Part shown: positions 12,583 through 30,560 of the stretch, one piece after another
Numbering within the stretch: position 1 is the stretch's first letter
Layout of the letters: the number at the start of each line of letters is the position of its first letter
Source: Chrysomallon squamiferum
Lineage: Eukaryota > Mollusca > Gastropoda > Neomphalida > Peltospiridae
DNA length: 62,000 nt
Assembly: GCA_012295275.1 (NCBI GenBank)
Contig: CM022665.1
Span: 10,068,976-10,130,975 of the forward strand
Direction: 5' to 3'
The notes under the pieces: generated by a model
Database searches by the model: none
What the model was told of the DNA's origin: nothing
Seen by the model: only the letters and a program-made list of their open reading frames with translations
Program-made: the position numbers and the translations under genes

Positions 12583-13760
12583 ACGCTAATACTAATATCT
12601 GTCTATAAATAAATGGTGAATTATAATAATAATAATTATTATTTAATCAATAGTAACGTAATAAATTTTAATTAAAAAAATATCTTAAAATATATTAATA
12701 TAAATAAATCATTTGTAACTAGATGATGAAAGAATGAACAATAGGGCTTAGAAGTTTATTTATTTTATTTTATTTTATTTACTTACTGCTTCTTCTTCTA
12801 TTTATTTTTTATTATTATTTCTTATCAGTTTATTTACTTATTTATAATATCTCATTTATTTTTTTTAAATATAAATCAAATTACTTTTATGTCAAATGTT
12901 TTCAGTTAAGTCAGTTCAAACTGTGTATTATACTTTCAAAAAATACGTAAGAATATAACCATTTCCTGCCATTTTTAATCAGTGTTATACTTAGTTATCA
13001 AGCTTTCAGTTCACGTTTTGTATCCAAAAATATTTAAAATGATTCAGGTTATTATATTTATTCGGTGTAGAAAGGGCATTATGAAGAAATAACTAATTAC
13101 AAAAAAAAATAAAAGTGTTGTCTAAAACACTATAAATTAGCAATGCATTTATAAGTCTAACAGTTCCATTGATTTTGCTGCAGCGAAACCAATTGTTGAC
13201 AGATTAATAATATTACTAATTTTATTTTATTTACAGATATCTGACTGAAAATGAATCGTAAACCGTCATAGAAAATATTTCTATGGATTTATTAATTTTT
13301 GATCATTCTAACAGACTTTAACCACTTTCTAATCGTGTTATCTTCAAAATTTGTTCAGTTTTATTTTAATTTCGATCAACTCGATCAGTTCATAAACGGA
13401 CTTTAAAGGCAAATGATTCATTTAACGATCAGCTACATATATTTAAAAACAACAACAAAATTAACCTGTAAATAAAACAATTATGCACGTTACTTCACAT
13501 TTTCGGTTGTTGTTTTGTTTTACATTCCCTCAAGCCGGCTAACTTACATGGACAATCTACGTCATATCACGTGATTTCCGGATCTTAAATAAAGAAAGCT
13601 TTGGTTTCAGACGGTTACGATACCGACTTCCGAATTAAATAAATAATACAACTAAAACTAATACTACTTTTAATAATAATAAACAAGACCATGCGAATGC
13701 GTTAAAACCATCTACTAAGTATTTTCAGTACGTTATGTGGTAAGGGTTCCACATCGGCAG

Positions 13761-13763
<3 letters not shown>

Positions 13764-13794
<31 letters not shown>
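13764..13794. repeat. (AT)n microsatellite
   Basis: About 15 AT units. A shorter tract lies at about 15302-15320. Confidence 0.93.
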
Positions 13795-13798
<4 letters not shown>

Positions 13799-16700
13799 AT
13801 TTTCGTGAAACATTCATTTTACGAAGATAAAAGTATATAAAATCTGTTACCTCGCCAGCTCTAAGTCTTGTGTATGTAACGAAAATAATTTAGATTTTAC
13901 TCAGTGTTTTCCTACGGATGTCAACACAGCGCTATACATAAGTTATATTACTTAAATGCATTATATTCATACTTGGGTATATCGACTAATGTTATAAATA
14001 ATCTGAGTATCTGATTTTATTGGGGGTTTTTTACTTTCTTTTTTTTTTGTGGAGGTTTTTTTCATAATTTTCTTCTTCGTTTTTGTTTTTAAATGTATTT
14101 ATTAAATATGTTTGTGATGATTGGCAGTCGTATAACATTCATATAAATGTCATAAAACAGCCGTATGACAGTCAAATAATAGTCCTGTAACAGTCACATA
14201 ACAGTCACGGTAGAGATAACAGCAGAAACATGGTAATTATCTCTTGGATTGGCGATTGCTAAACAAGCTCCGCAAAATATTGAAAAACAGAAGAAATATA
14301 TCTGTATTACTTGGCAAGTGCGGATTAATAATCTGGATGAAGTAAAAGGGAGACTGTTTCACTGTGGTTAATATAACTTTCAAAATGAAAAATATATAAT
14401 TATGTTAATAAGTTCCACGTGCGCCCCTCTCCTAGAGCGAAATCTGTTGACAGCAGTCTGCCCTCTCCTAGTCTCACATATTTAAATTTATTTTATGGAA
14501 TGATTTAAATACGTTTCAGAATGTTTAAAGTTAAAAATCAAAACTCTGCGACAAATGATATTTAATATCATCACAACATCAGAAGAGTACGGAGTTGTTG
14601 TATGCTTAAATGGTTTTGATCAGAATCAAAGCGGCAATTTTATCATCCGGCTGAAGAAATTCTTTCATACAATATCACTCTGGGGTGAAGACGGTCAATG
14701 TTTTATAACGTGGCTGTAAGAACAGCATATTTTTACACGGACAATAACCAACATACACGATGTTCAGAACATGCGCATTTGTACTTGGTAACTCGATGCA
14801 TTTGTCAGTGTCACAAACACTGTATATGATATCCTTTTTGGCAGTTCACTTAAGTACTTCTTGTACGCTTGTCTTCTATTTTTATGTACAATCCTTCAGA
14901 ATAAAAATAAAATATTAATTAAAGAGAAAATTAGGAAAAGTATTAACCTTTCTTTATCAGGATTTTTTAATAATTATTTCTATTTAGTTTACAATAATCT
15001 CTGCATCTAAAGCCAAGATCGACCATAGAAACTTGTTCTGAAAATTTTAAATTCACGTAACACACAGACATTTTAATTCTTTATTTTTTTTTTTTTTTTT
15101 TTTTCATCATCGATACCAGACAGGGTATCCGTGACAGGCAATCATTTTTAATAATTAAATTACAAATATTTATTACGCCACACATAAATACATTTCATAA
15201 ACAATAATTATTGGGTGTCAAACATACGTTTTTTATATAATGACAGAAATAAACATAATTTAGCTTTTGCTTTCAGAATCTGGTGATGAAAATAAAACTA
15301 ATTATATATATATATATATAAATATATATGTTTATAATCACAGTTCGTGGAGAAACGGTTCAATGCCAGAGAGGCGCATTAACAGAGTTTGATCCTGCGA
15401 CTCACTGCACTTGAAATAAGCGGTTCGTTGTAACAACTCGTTCGTGTAAAAGCCATTAGCAGTAGATGCTGTTATACTTTCTCTGACCATTTACTGCAAC
15501 GGTGCATGCAATCACATCCTGAATATCGTATTATCCATGCTGAGTAAATTACAAAACCCATTTTGTTGCCAGCCTACGATTTTAACAGTTTGCTTTCAAT
15601 CACCATTCAGTAACGGTTAAATCTGTTTTCTAGGACAAATTGCAAGCCGTCACGAAACGTTATATATATATATTATACAGATAGAAACTAATGTATAAGC
15701 AATGTTGCTGTTCTCATTATTGTCATCATCATCACCATCATCGTTTTGGTACTAAAAATTAATAATATTGACGTTTTTATGGTGTATGAAATACTTGAAG
15801 TTATTGTTATTGTTGTTATTTGTCAAATGATGTTACCGACATACACAAAATATTTTTTACTTTTTATTTTTTGTTTAAATTTTCAGTCTTACGAAATTAT
15901 TTGTTGACTTTTAAATGATTATGCAGAAACTTTTACACAGAGCATGAAACTTACTGCACAACAGAAATTTCTGAAGAAAAAAATCTAAAATATATTTATC
16001 CAATTTTAATTTTCACCTGCATGACATTAATTCATTTTAGGACGTCGAAATAATATTTGGCTGATGATGGAAACGGTAACAACGAAAAAATGCACATGTC
16101 GTTTTATTAATTCATTATTTATTATTTATTTATTTATTTTTAATTTAATTTTTTACTTTAAAGAAGCTATCGCTGAATATAAGGAGGCTTTTAAAATACA
16201 CTGACTTAGCTAACAAAAGATTAAAGATGAAGGGAGACTATTCTAGTGATCTCGTTTTAGTCTAATGGAGAAATGAGTACCGGTACTAGGGCAGTAGTAT
16301 TATTTTATTATTATAAAGGGGGGAGGGGGACCATGAAGTCGCAGTTTCATTCCTTGCCATAAGCGCTGTTTCCCGTGGATATCTCCTCCCCTCTCAATGG
16401 CAGTATTTTTCATTTTGTCCTATGTATTTTTGTTCATTTATAATGAAATTCAACCCTCCATCTCTTGTATATTTTGATACAGAAGTGTATACGTATATGT
16501 GTGACCGAAGTGTGTGCTTATAAAAAAATTATTTGAAATAGCTAGCTTAGATTTCTTCTTTTGTTTTTTTATTTCACCATCTTTGTAACACATGGTTTGT
16601 GTAAAGTAATGGTGGCAAATAAAAGAAACACGTTAGTACCTCCTTCCGTTCAGACATGTTAAAAAAAAAAAGAAAATCAGATATTTTCTTAAATGTTTTA

Positions 16701-17396
16701 TCTGATTTAAATTTTTATATTTTTTAGCTTGTATTATTCATGTAATACGCTTTTAAAATATTATTTTCCATTTCGTTCTTTCAAAGTCAAATAGCAATTT
16801 ATCAAACGATAAATATTTTATTTATTTCTGTATTTATTTATTTATTTATTTGTATGTGGAGTAATTTGAATGCAAACTCAATTACATTAGCGGCTTTTAC
16901 ACGGATTTCATGTATCTCAATAAGTCTCAGTACTGTCTTTTCACCTCATCGCTCAGCTACATACTTCCAAAAAGCTATTACGTTGTTTTTGAAGATATCA
17001 AAATCAATAAATGTTCATCATTCTAATAGCTGGATATAAAAACTTTATCAACCACTGCCCATTTTTGAAACGTGGAAGGACCATGTGTCAATGTTTTCCC
17101 TACAAAATGACGCCAATAACTGTAAGTAATACTAATATACAAGTATTTCACGTAAAGTTTAAAATAGCCGAATTGATTATATAGTGTGTTTACAGTAAAT
17201 ATAAACGTAATCTTATCTGTGTTGATTGAGATATTATTTGACTTAAGTATAAAAAACAAAGATTTCTGTCTGTAACAGATGTGTAACTGTATTATGATTG
17301 CCATTAATGTTGCATTATAAACGTGGGGAACAAAATACATTTGCAAATTTCGGCTTTATCTGAAAAGTAATAAATTGTATTATCTTATGATTATAT

Positions 17397-17397
<1 letters not shown>

Positions 17398-17472
<75 letters not shown>
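17398..17472. repeat. (CT)n microsatellite
   Basis: About 37 CT units. Confidence 0.97.
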
Positions 17473-17474
<2 letters not shown>

Positions 17475-17920
17475 GATTACATTTTAAAATCGAAACACTG
17501 TACGTACATACATTTGAATATTCGCTAGCAGTACAAATGAATATATTGTATATTTACAAACAATGGAATTAAATACATTGCATATTTAGAAACAATACGA
17601 ATAAATATACTATATCCGCGATTTTGAACAAAAGAAAACAAATTTTAAAAAATGTGTGTTTTAAATTCCAGAAAAAGAACATCGACATTCCCTCGCGCAA
17701 CACTTACTATTAAATAGGCTCAAGAAAAATTAGAATACAATAGTTTTTTTTTTTTTTTTGCATTTCTTATAATACACATAGTTGGGGTTTCAAGTTGTGA
17801 ACAACTATGAGGTATAGGTACGTCAGTTTATATAAATGTCCTGAGCAGTTTTGCACATGTGCTGTAACAATGTATCCGTAGACAAGCTGGTTAGACTATA
17901 TTTACAAGCATCGCAAATGA

Positions 17921-18135
17921 ACATACAGTGTATAGATATACAAATATAATGTATCAGTAAAATAGAAACTAATTTTGTGATTATAACTGTTAATTTAACA
18001 TACAGTATATCTACAAATCTAATGTATCTAATTTCGTGATTATGACTGTTAATTTAACATACAGGTGTATCTACAAATCTAATGTATCAGTAAAATAGAA
18101 ACTAATTTTTATGATTATAACAGTTAATTTCAAAG
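17921..18135. repeat. Three-unit tandem repeat in the 3' flank of gene B
   Basis: Units share TCTACAAATCTAATGTAT, ACTAATTT, GATTATAACTGTTAATT and AACATACAG. The middle unit lacks the CAGTAAAATAGAAA block present in its neighbours, so units are about 84, 59 and 72 bp. Confidence 0.8.
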
Positions 18136-18467
18136 TATAGTTGTATGTGGGAGGAAAAGCCTTTAACATCGTGTCAGCATTAACCATAGCCACGAAATAT
18201 CTAGACAAATTTAATAACGAAAATAGTTAAACTGGCGCATATTTCTCTATTTACAGAATTTAAAATATTTTCTAAATGTTTCATGGTTTTCTTTATAATA
18301 TCTAAATTTTAGCAGACAGAAGTTTGTTTTATTCTTGAATATAATATTATTCGTAAATATTAAAAACCACTATTTGAATATTATAGCCGTCTCCTTTTCC
18401 GAAAATAATATTTTCGCAGATACTTCAGGAACGTCTAAAGTTTCAGGAATTATTAGTTGTCATTAAA

Positions 18468-18473
18468 TTTATT
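18468..18473 (-). promoter_or_regulatory. Candidate poly(A) signal of TLCD-like gene B
   Basis: The first of several overlapping AATAAA hexamers on the minus strand inside an ATTT repeat, about 70 bp past the stop codon. Confidence 0.35.
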
Positions 18474-18542
18474 TATTTATTTATTTATTATTACTATTAT
18501 TTATTTTTTTGTTTCGTTATTGACTAAAATATATTCATAAAA

Positions 18543-22053
<3,511 letters not shown>

Positions 22054-22456
22054 TGCGGTCCTCTGAATGTCAGTTTTCTTCTGTTGATAACCAGGTTGTT
22101 TCCAAATCCAGCAACAGGTGTTAACTAATAACCAAAATCAGGGAATAATATTTAGGTTTAAGGGTCGTGTACTTTGTCTTAGTTAAAGTTACCATTGTCA
22201 TATTATCAACATTCACCGACCAAATACATCATTAACAAAGAAAACGGAAGGATCCGCCGCTTAAATCGTTTATCTGAATTTAGTAACAAAGTAAATACCG
22301 TGGGTTTATTATCACTATATTACTGAGATAAGGCAGAATGAACAATAAATTATTTCCCCTATTAAGATTATATTTTCCTAAAAGATATTTGTTTGTATGT
22401 AAATTTATTTCAGACCAAAATTATGTAAACTTAACCTATTTTCTTATAGGAGTCTG

Positions 22457-22488
<32 letters not shown>

Positions 22489-23557
22489 TGTTACATAAGA
22501 ATATTTCCATGCTAATGTTTAATACGAAAATATACAAAAGCAAACAGATAGAGTGAAACTAATTCCCAAAACTGAATAGTTAGCGTACGTAATAGTTTCG
22601 AGTAAAAGGTTTGGAGAGATGTTCGGTGGGTTACTGACGTTTTTGCCTTTAGGTACTTTATAAATTATATTATTACAGGGAATTGTTCAGTTTTATGGAA
22701 TTCCGGTTTAGCGAGGGACGATTTTCAGAAGTTTCATTAAAATAAATAAATAAATAAATAAATAAATAAATACAAAACCCACATAAAATAATTACATGAA
22801 ATATAAATGATGACCATGCATCATCATCACACGACCATTAACACTTCCTTTATTATATTATGTAATATCTAATTTATTACCATACTGAAACAGTTGTACA
22901 TATTACCGCTTAGAAAATTAAGAATAGAACAGAATGGCTAGGCCTAATTATTATTTTATTTATTTCGTATTCTTTTATTTTTAAATTTATACTGATAAAA
23001 GTTAAATTTATATAATAATAATTAAAACGAAAACTTAGAATCGCACAGTATGTAATTATCGAAATCAGTGAATTTATTTCATATTAATTAACGGTACGAC
23101 ATTTGTTTTAGGCTTACTGTAATAATTCTGCGACTCTATTAATTACGTACGTTTTAATCAACAGAGACACTGATTACATCTCTTAATCTTCATTAACCAT
23201 TACAAACTGAATACACACCTAGCGCCCGGGGCAATTCAGAAAGTTGTCATGCCAGTGAAATAAATGTTACATGAAGTTAACCCAACTTACTGATGTCAAT
23301 TGGGGGGAAATATTTGATATAAACACTTGGTCTAATTTCACATTCTTTCAGTGTTATTTTAAATTAAAAATAAAAATATTTTGTATTTAAATGTTTTTAA
23401 GTTTAGTAGATTTTTGAAAAAAAAAAATAAAACGTCCAGAATTTACATATCCAGTGAGTATTAAACAAATTTGAATTGCTCATATTTATCAGACGAGTTC
23501 TTCTTACTTTGGTATATGTATATAAATGCACCACAATATACAGAAAAAATATATTAC

Positions 23558-23639
<82 letters not shown>

Positions 23640-23811
23640 ATTATAAAAAAAAAAAAAAAAAAAAACGAAAAAAAAAACCATTTAGGGAAGATTCGAGGGG
23701 AAATAACTCTGGTTTAATCTAAGTTTCCACATCATAATGTTGTATTAAGTTTTATTAAAGGACGTTAGCGCAGCGAATATTTTCATCATTCTGAAAGTAA
23801 ATTTAGAACAG
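22054..23811. other. Head-to-head interval; candidate FUT8 5' noncoding exon end
   Basis: This lies between the gene B start codon (minus strand) and the presumed start of the FUT8 transcription unit (plus strand). It holds poly(A) at about 22459-22486, an (AAAT)n run at about 22740-22770, a CpG-bearing patch near 23,220 and the (CT)n tract at 23564. At 23811/23812 there is a strong plus-strand donor, AGAACAG|GTAAGTG, preceded by a CpG-containing GACGTTAGCGCAGCGAAT. That fits a 5' UTR exon, but it is only a motif match. Confidence 0.25.
23564..23636. repeat. (TC)n microsatellite
   Basis: About 36 TC units, followed by an A-rich tract at 23643-23680. Confidence 0.97.
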
Positions 23812-25284
23812 GTAAGTGAACTATTTTTTAAAATCATAATATTTATGTTTCAATATTTCAAATATTACGTCCCTGGATATTTCCAGGACCGGTTTGTTTC
23901 TATGATGGACTATGGATTTTCGTGCTTAAATATTGTCGTATATTACAAACAATTACATTTTTATTTGTTTGTTACGAACATCAGATCGATCAAATATTAT
24001 TAAAATTTGTGACCTTTTCTACGTTAATGTGAGCACTATAATTGATTTATCTGCACAGAAATAGAAACTGTTTATAAATTGTTTAAGACCACCCTACCCT
24101 TGTTAAACTACCCCTCCCATTGAAAAAAAGTTCCATTAAACTGTTCGCAATCCGAGTCCGCAGTTTTGTATAAAATCCACTATGGTGTTAACTTCTAATC
24201 TATTTCAGTCCATGAAAGTATGAACCGTTTTAATTTTTTTTTAGCAAACAACAGCAACAACAAAAAAAACCAACAACCCCCCCCCAAAAAAACCCTGCCA
24301 TTTAAAAAAATAAAAAATGATAACAATAATATTCATATTGTTAGTCAACAGTGACTTCTGTGATGAACGTTAATACTTGATGTAGTGTAAAGAAAAACAG
24401 ACTTTTTCTGTTATGTAATCCTTTTAATCTCTTACTGATATATCTCTGAATTTTAGAACTTTATGACTTGTTAAAGTTAAAATATGAAAATGAATGTAAA
24501 GTAAGACGTATTTATTAATAGGTGTACTGAATTTTAGAAAACTTATGATTCAAAAATTAACAAAACTTAAATACTTGTCTATTGATTTACTGCATTGATT
24601 ATCTCTTCTGTTATGCAACACGTCATACAAAAAGCTGAAAACTGATAGGTAATATTTGATGTCAATATTAAGCATATAGTTCTATTATATTATTTTGATC
24701 AAACCCTTCCATATCCATTCCATGTTATACTGTATTGTTGATTTGTGGTAGAGCTTTATCTGAAGAAAAATGTACAAGAACATTTTTTTATATCATTTTT
24801 TAATATTCCAGAACTTGGTTATTATGAAAGCCTGATCAATTACCTTACAAGTGTTCATTAAATAATTAATTCCCGAATATTAGTTTTAGAAGTATAGTTT
24901 TTCTTATTATAAATTGTTTTAACCTGTTAAATAAATGTGAAAGTAATATAAAACTTGGATTTAATTATGCTATTTTTCTTTGTTTTACTGTTATGTAAAA
25001 TTTATCTATTTATTGCTTATGAATATGATACTCACTTTAGCAAATAGTTTTATTCACGCACGCACACAGAGAACTATTTTTCTGAAGAAATTGCTTGTTT
25101 TCATTGGTGTCAGTTGTTTCTTTTATTCACCTACACGTGTAATAACTGTTTTCATGATTTTGTTTTCTTTGTTATTAGCTGTTAACATGGCGAAGTTATA
25201 TAAGTACACAAAATTCATTCCATTACTGATATATATCACAACAAAATCAGTCAAATAATTCAGCTAAGTATATAATAACATTTA

Positions 25285-25287
<3 letters not shown>

Positions 25288-25338
<51 letters not shown>
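25288..25338. repeat. (TC)n microsatellite
   Basis: About 25 TC units. Confidence 0.97.
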
Positions 25339-25340
<2 letters not shown>

Positions 25341-26847
25341 CTTATTATCTTCAAATCAAATTAAAACAATAATTTTGACATGTTTGTCATTCTTGGGAAG
25401 CTGAATTGCATATTGGAGAAACCAGAGGTTATGACATCACAAGTAAAAAAAAAAAAAAATTACATTTGAGTATGCTTAGCAGTAATTGTATTCTTGGAAG
25501 AAATTATCACTGAGTAATGGGATAGATAACCTTTGAGTACTGATAAGTAAAATGCAAGCTCAGTGTAAATGTTACTGCAGCCTAACAAAGTTACCATGCA
25601 AAGTGCTGTCAGTGTTCCTGCACACTAGTCAAAAAAAAGAAAACAACAATAACAAAGAAATAAAAGACAAGAACAAACTATTGTAATTATAATTATCCCA
25701 TTATAAATATCCAGATGTCTCTTTTCTTTCTTCTTTATTTATTTATATAATTTATTTATTTACTTATTTATTTTTAATTAATTTTTAATTTTTTTTTTTT
25801 TATATATATATATATTTTTTATTATTTAAAAAAGTTTTTTTATTTTTTTGGCTTTTTCATAAAAAAAACGCTGCAATATGTTTCAACATATGTCATTGTT
25901 ATCTAAACTGTAACTGCTTATTTATATTATTATGAATGGAAACTTAACCCTAAATACACAATAGCCATATGGCTACATTAGCTGACAGAAGCTGATAAAA
26001 TGTTTGAAAAAAAAGCTCTGGTCAGAATGTATGGTTTGATCATAATAGCTAGAATAATTCTATTTTAGATGAAAAATACTGATTTAGATAGAAGACCTAC
26101 ATACAGGTTAAATAAAGGAATTGGGCTAGCTGTTAATTTATTCAGTGTGTTTCCTTATTTATTTTATCTAACTTAATTCTGTCACCTAACTGAAAGAACT
26201 TTTGTTCTTCCAAGTGAATGTTTGGATAGGGATTAGATTTCTGTTTAATGTTCTTCATTAGCCTTCTTATTATTATGATTATTATATTTTTATTCATTTA
26301 TCTATCTATTTATTTATTTATTTATTATTATTTTTTTGTCCCACCCCTCCTTAGTAAATATATTAAACCTTAATACAAAGAGATAGCTGTATATTAAAAC
26401 AGTATATTTTGATACAGAACTGGTAAAATCTTCACCTAAGCAATTGTTCAGGTAGCTTCAAAATAAAGTAAAAGTACATCAGGGAATACAGCATAATTAA
26501 AATGGTAGATTATTTCTTTGAGATGTTATTGGTCCTTTGTAAGTTAAATCATTTTTGATAACAATAAGATTTTCATTCCACGTATTGTTCAGTCTTCACT
26601 GAAAGGCTGTGTATTCTCAGGTTATTGCACTTTAGATTATTTTTGGTTCTACACAAGCTACTTGATTTTTGCCAAGTCCTTTTTTTTAAACGTTATTTTT
26701 ATTTTATTTTATTTTTTTAAAGTTTTAATTTTTTATGCATTAAAGGCTCATGTTCTTTTTAACAATTATCAATGAAATTAATTACATATTACATAAAATT
26801 GTGGTTGATTTAAGCAAAACAATACATAACTTCAAAGAATTGTTCCA

Positions 26848-26849
<2 letters not shown>

Positions 26850-26882
<33 letters not shown>
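26850..26882. repeat. (CT)n/(AT)n compound microsatellite
   Basis: CT units pass directly into AT units. Confidence 0.93.
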
Positions 26883-29800
26883 GTACGGATCTGTATCTAG
26901 TTTGATTATGAATATTAAAAAGAAACAAATATATACACCAGTATATAAAAGAATTAACATTGGAATGTTAAGAAGAAAAGGAAATTAAGAAAAAAAAACC
27001 CTGTGTAAATATATCTTTACATATATGTAAATATGTTTTCATGTTGTGCTCCCTTTTTTTTACAAGATACTGACATATTGCATGAACTTGTGATTGTTAT
27101 TCATGAATCTGCAGTCATGCAGCATGTTCATATTTCATGAAACTTGACTAGGAAATGTTAAAATTGATTTATTATTTTCTTAACCTACTGAATAGTTTTA
27201 ATTAAAGTTGAAATAATATTATTTAATAGAGAGTTTGCTTTTGAGAATCGTATTTTGCAGTGGATTAACTTTAAAAAGGATTTTGAAAATGTTAGTTTAT
27301 TTTCTTATTTATTCACATAATTGTTTATTTACTTGCTTATTTACTCATATAATTGTTTATTTACTTGCATATTATAATATTTAAACACATATTTACTTAC
27401 TTGCTTCTCTGTTTAGATAATTAATTGTTAAACATAGAAATCAAACAAGAAAATAAAAGTAGGAATTAATGAATGACTCTAATTTGTGGTGTTTAGCATT
27501 AAAATATACTATCAATGATAGTGACATATTTTTTAATTTTATTAATCTCATATTAATTACATTCTTCCTCATTCAGGTTTTTGTGACCTAAAGGATTATT
27601 TTTTTTCCATCATGACACTATTAAAACAGTATTAAATGAGTTTCCTGTCAGACTTCAAATAAGATATTTATGAACTGTCAGAGGCTTTGTAGAATGACAC
27701 AAACATTTTATTTAAACCAGACATAAATGATTTAAAATGTTACCATGTTTGATGTATATCTTTATCTGAAACATTATCACAGTTCTTTAATATTCACTGT
27801 AGTTTTAAAGTGTAGATTCTTTGGTTTAAATGCTAAGTAAGTTTTTGTAAATTTATTTATATTTCTTTTGGTTTTGTAATGTTATTAAAATTTGTCTTTT
27901 GATTGTTTTTTATGAAATTTTTTATTTTTATTTATTTTTCATTCATATACGTGTGTGTGTATGTTAGCATTCATACATGTGTATGTGTGGCTAGATTGAT
28001 AGATACATATTTTAGTTTTTTTTCTCTATGAACGTATCGAAACAAAAACTGACACCAGTGCTTCATCAATAATTCTTCAAGAATTGCCTTTCATCTGCGG
28101 CACTGTTATTAAACTATTACTCTCCACAAGCCAACCAGAAGCAATATAATTACGTAGCTGGACTACGTGACTGATTGTCTTAATGTCACACCATCTTAGA
28201 CAAGAGGTCTGTATTCCTACATGTTCTCATAACATAGTTACCGAGATCCCAACACAATTTGATATCCTACAAATATCACATACAACAAAGATAAGCCATT
28301 CAATATAATACACGTTTAGCCTCTGTTTTCGTATTGTTTTGATTCATCCATTATTTTGCTTGTGGAAATAAGACTTTCTCTTTGTTTTTAATCTGTTCTT
28401 GTTTAACTTGTTCACCGAATCTTTGTATATTGATTTACTGTTAGTAAGTCGGTCAGTGCAGCCATTGTAAATGATCGTCTACTTAATTTTATTTGGCATT
28501 CTATTTGCAGAGAGTCCACGAGGTGGCAAAACACTGTAATGGCTTTATGCACTGGTATGCTACAGGTTTGATGATTCTTGAGACTTTTTTTCAGTGTCTG
28601 TCGAAATAAAATGTTTTTAGTTATATGAAAAAAAAGAAAAAAAGAACTTAAAATATTCATTTACCATAAATTGAATTTAAAGAAAAAACAACCCAACTGA
28701 CCAGCAATTATTGTGTTTGTGGCATTGATAAATTTCATAACAAATTATTTCCAACTTCATCTGTACTGATAACCACAATCACATTTAGAGTAACAATTTA
28801 GAATAACAGTTTTTGAAGATGACTAATGGTAAAGTTCTAAATAAATGAAACAAACAAATCCCTAACAACTATTTTCTGGTTCTTCAAAAATGAAATGGAA
28901 AATAAAGAATAAAAAAACAAGACAAAAATATACACCTTCCTTCCATCTACATTTTTCTACTCTCTTTTTGCATCTCTATTTCTGAAACTGTTGCATACTA
29001 TTCTATATAATATTTTATCTGTCTCTTTCTTTCTTCTTTAAATAGATGCCTAAACTTATGTATTCAATATTTCTCTTCTTGTCTGTTGTATAAACACAAA
29101 CAAGCTAAATTGATGAATATTTTTTGTTATTTGTTTTGTTAAGTCTTAAATATTTATATCATACACTTCATGAATATTTTCCTATAAATATATGAAGCAT
29201 ATGCTGTATTTATCTCCAGTTGTTTTTGCAGTAGTCACTATTTGTGATGGAATAATCAACAGTCACACTGATTTTATCAGTGTTGTATGAGAGAGAGAGA
29301 GAGTTTGATTTTGTAACAGATATAATCATATAGGCCCACTTTCTATTGTTATACATTTCACTAGAAATTCCTTTTACTGAAAAACAGTACAAATAAAAAA
29401 TCTGCTGTGAAATCAAATATCTAAAATATACATAGAAAAGGTTAACAGATTAACCATCCATCTCTTTGACCTTTTGGAATTATTTAAAGTTAGCAGTGTT
29501 CAGTGTCTTTAATAATCTTGGAAATTATTTGAAATTAGCAGTCTTGATCATAAAATCCTGTAAATAACATCATTTCTATGCAGTCCAGTATCCACTGCTA
29601 GATGACCAACAGTGAATAGTTGGTAGTGATGTTGGCAAATAGATCGGATTTGTTGTTTTCTGGGAAACTTGAATTACTGCTAGAGAAAATATTATTTAAA
29701 AATGTTCATTACCTTTGAAAAAAAATTTAATAACATTTTAATATCAATTATTATTAATATTATTTCATTTCAATTTTAAAAGACTGTAAGTAATTTTGAA

Positions 29801-30179
29801 AAGATATTGTGAGGATATATTTTTTCTATACTTGTTTAAAATTTTAAAAAAAACCATCACACTGAAATGTATTACTAATTACTGTCACATTGTATTAAAA
29901 AAATATTATATCTTGCTTCACAGTAGTCATCCACTGCATTTTAAAATGTTTTATATTTTAACATTCAAAAACCCATTTACATATCAATGGGCTAATGTTC
30001 AAGACATTTCCATAACCAATTCCATTAGTGTGATAACAATTGATCTGAAATAAATTTGATCGTTTTATTTTCACTTTTTATTTTAAAAAAAAATCATTTT
30101 GTAATTAATGGAAATGTTGGGTTTCTTTTTTCTTTTCCTTTTTTTTCTTCTACATCTCTTATAATATAAATTTACTGGC

Positions 30180-30560
30180 CCTTGCCACGGGTGTGAAGAA
30201 TATCAGATGCAATTATGGCAACGCTGGGATGATGAATTGAAGCTGACTTCTCGTGAAATCTCAATCAAAGAGTGTTGAGGCCGTGTGTTCGTGTATTGAT
30301 GGAGTAGGGCCTCTCCATGTGTTGCAGCCGTATATCTCTGTGGGCACACGTCTCATCGTTGATCAATATTCTTGTCATGTACTAGTGCGATGTACATCCA
30401 CGGCATCTGGTGATCTGCACACCATCTGAGTTGATTGTTACCAAAGTGCAACTGTAGACACCAACTTCAGCCTTGTTTGGTCATGTTTGTGTGTGCTCTG
30501 CTGCTGTTCTGTTAGATCACAGGTTCACAGCTCTGGATGGTGATTCTGTTGAGGATAATT
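30180..30560. other. GC-richer unclassified island, possible transposon remnant
   Basis: Clearly richer in G, C and CpG than its AT-rich surroundings. On the plus strand a short open stretch ends with QLWQRWDDELKLTSREIS. On the minus strand a fragment containing NQLRWCADHQMPW faintly recalls Tc1/mariner transposases. Both are interrupted and neither is convincing. Confidence 0.25.

Larger units (their letters stand above)
12132..17397. other. Intergenic DNA between the two TLCD-like genes
   Basis: No supported gene. It must contain the promoter and 5' UTR of gene A, but no TATA box or start-site motif can be picked with confidence. It holds the GTT/AAC hairpin, short (AT)n tracts, poly(T) runs and AT-rich unique sequence. 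CpG is fairly frequent, especially around 13,540-13,630, 14,400-14,470 and 15,350-15,560. The direct repeat CCCCTCTCCTAG / GCCCTCTCCTAG occurs near 14,424 and 14,460. Confidence 0.5.

Noticed and set aside
15384-15397. AGAGTTTGATCCTG, identical to the start of bacterial 16S rRNA genes
   Set aside because: The match stops after 14 bases and no other rRNA sequence follows; it is a coincidence.
16300-16390. Possible fifth copy of the interspersed repeat (ACCATGAAGTCGCAG)
   Set aside because: Only one short landmark matches and the neighbouring landmarks are missing.
24980-25258. 92-residue hydrophobic open frame
   Set aside because: T-rich chance frame with no recognisable domain and no matching splice sites.
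28412-28660. 82-residue minus-strand frame
   Set aside because: No family resemblance, no splice partner and AT-driven composition.
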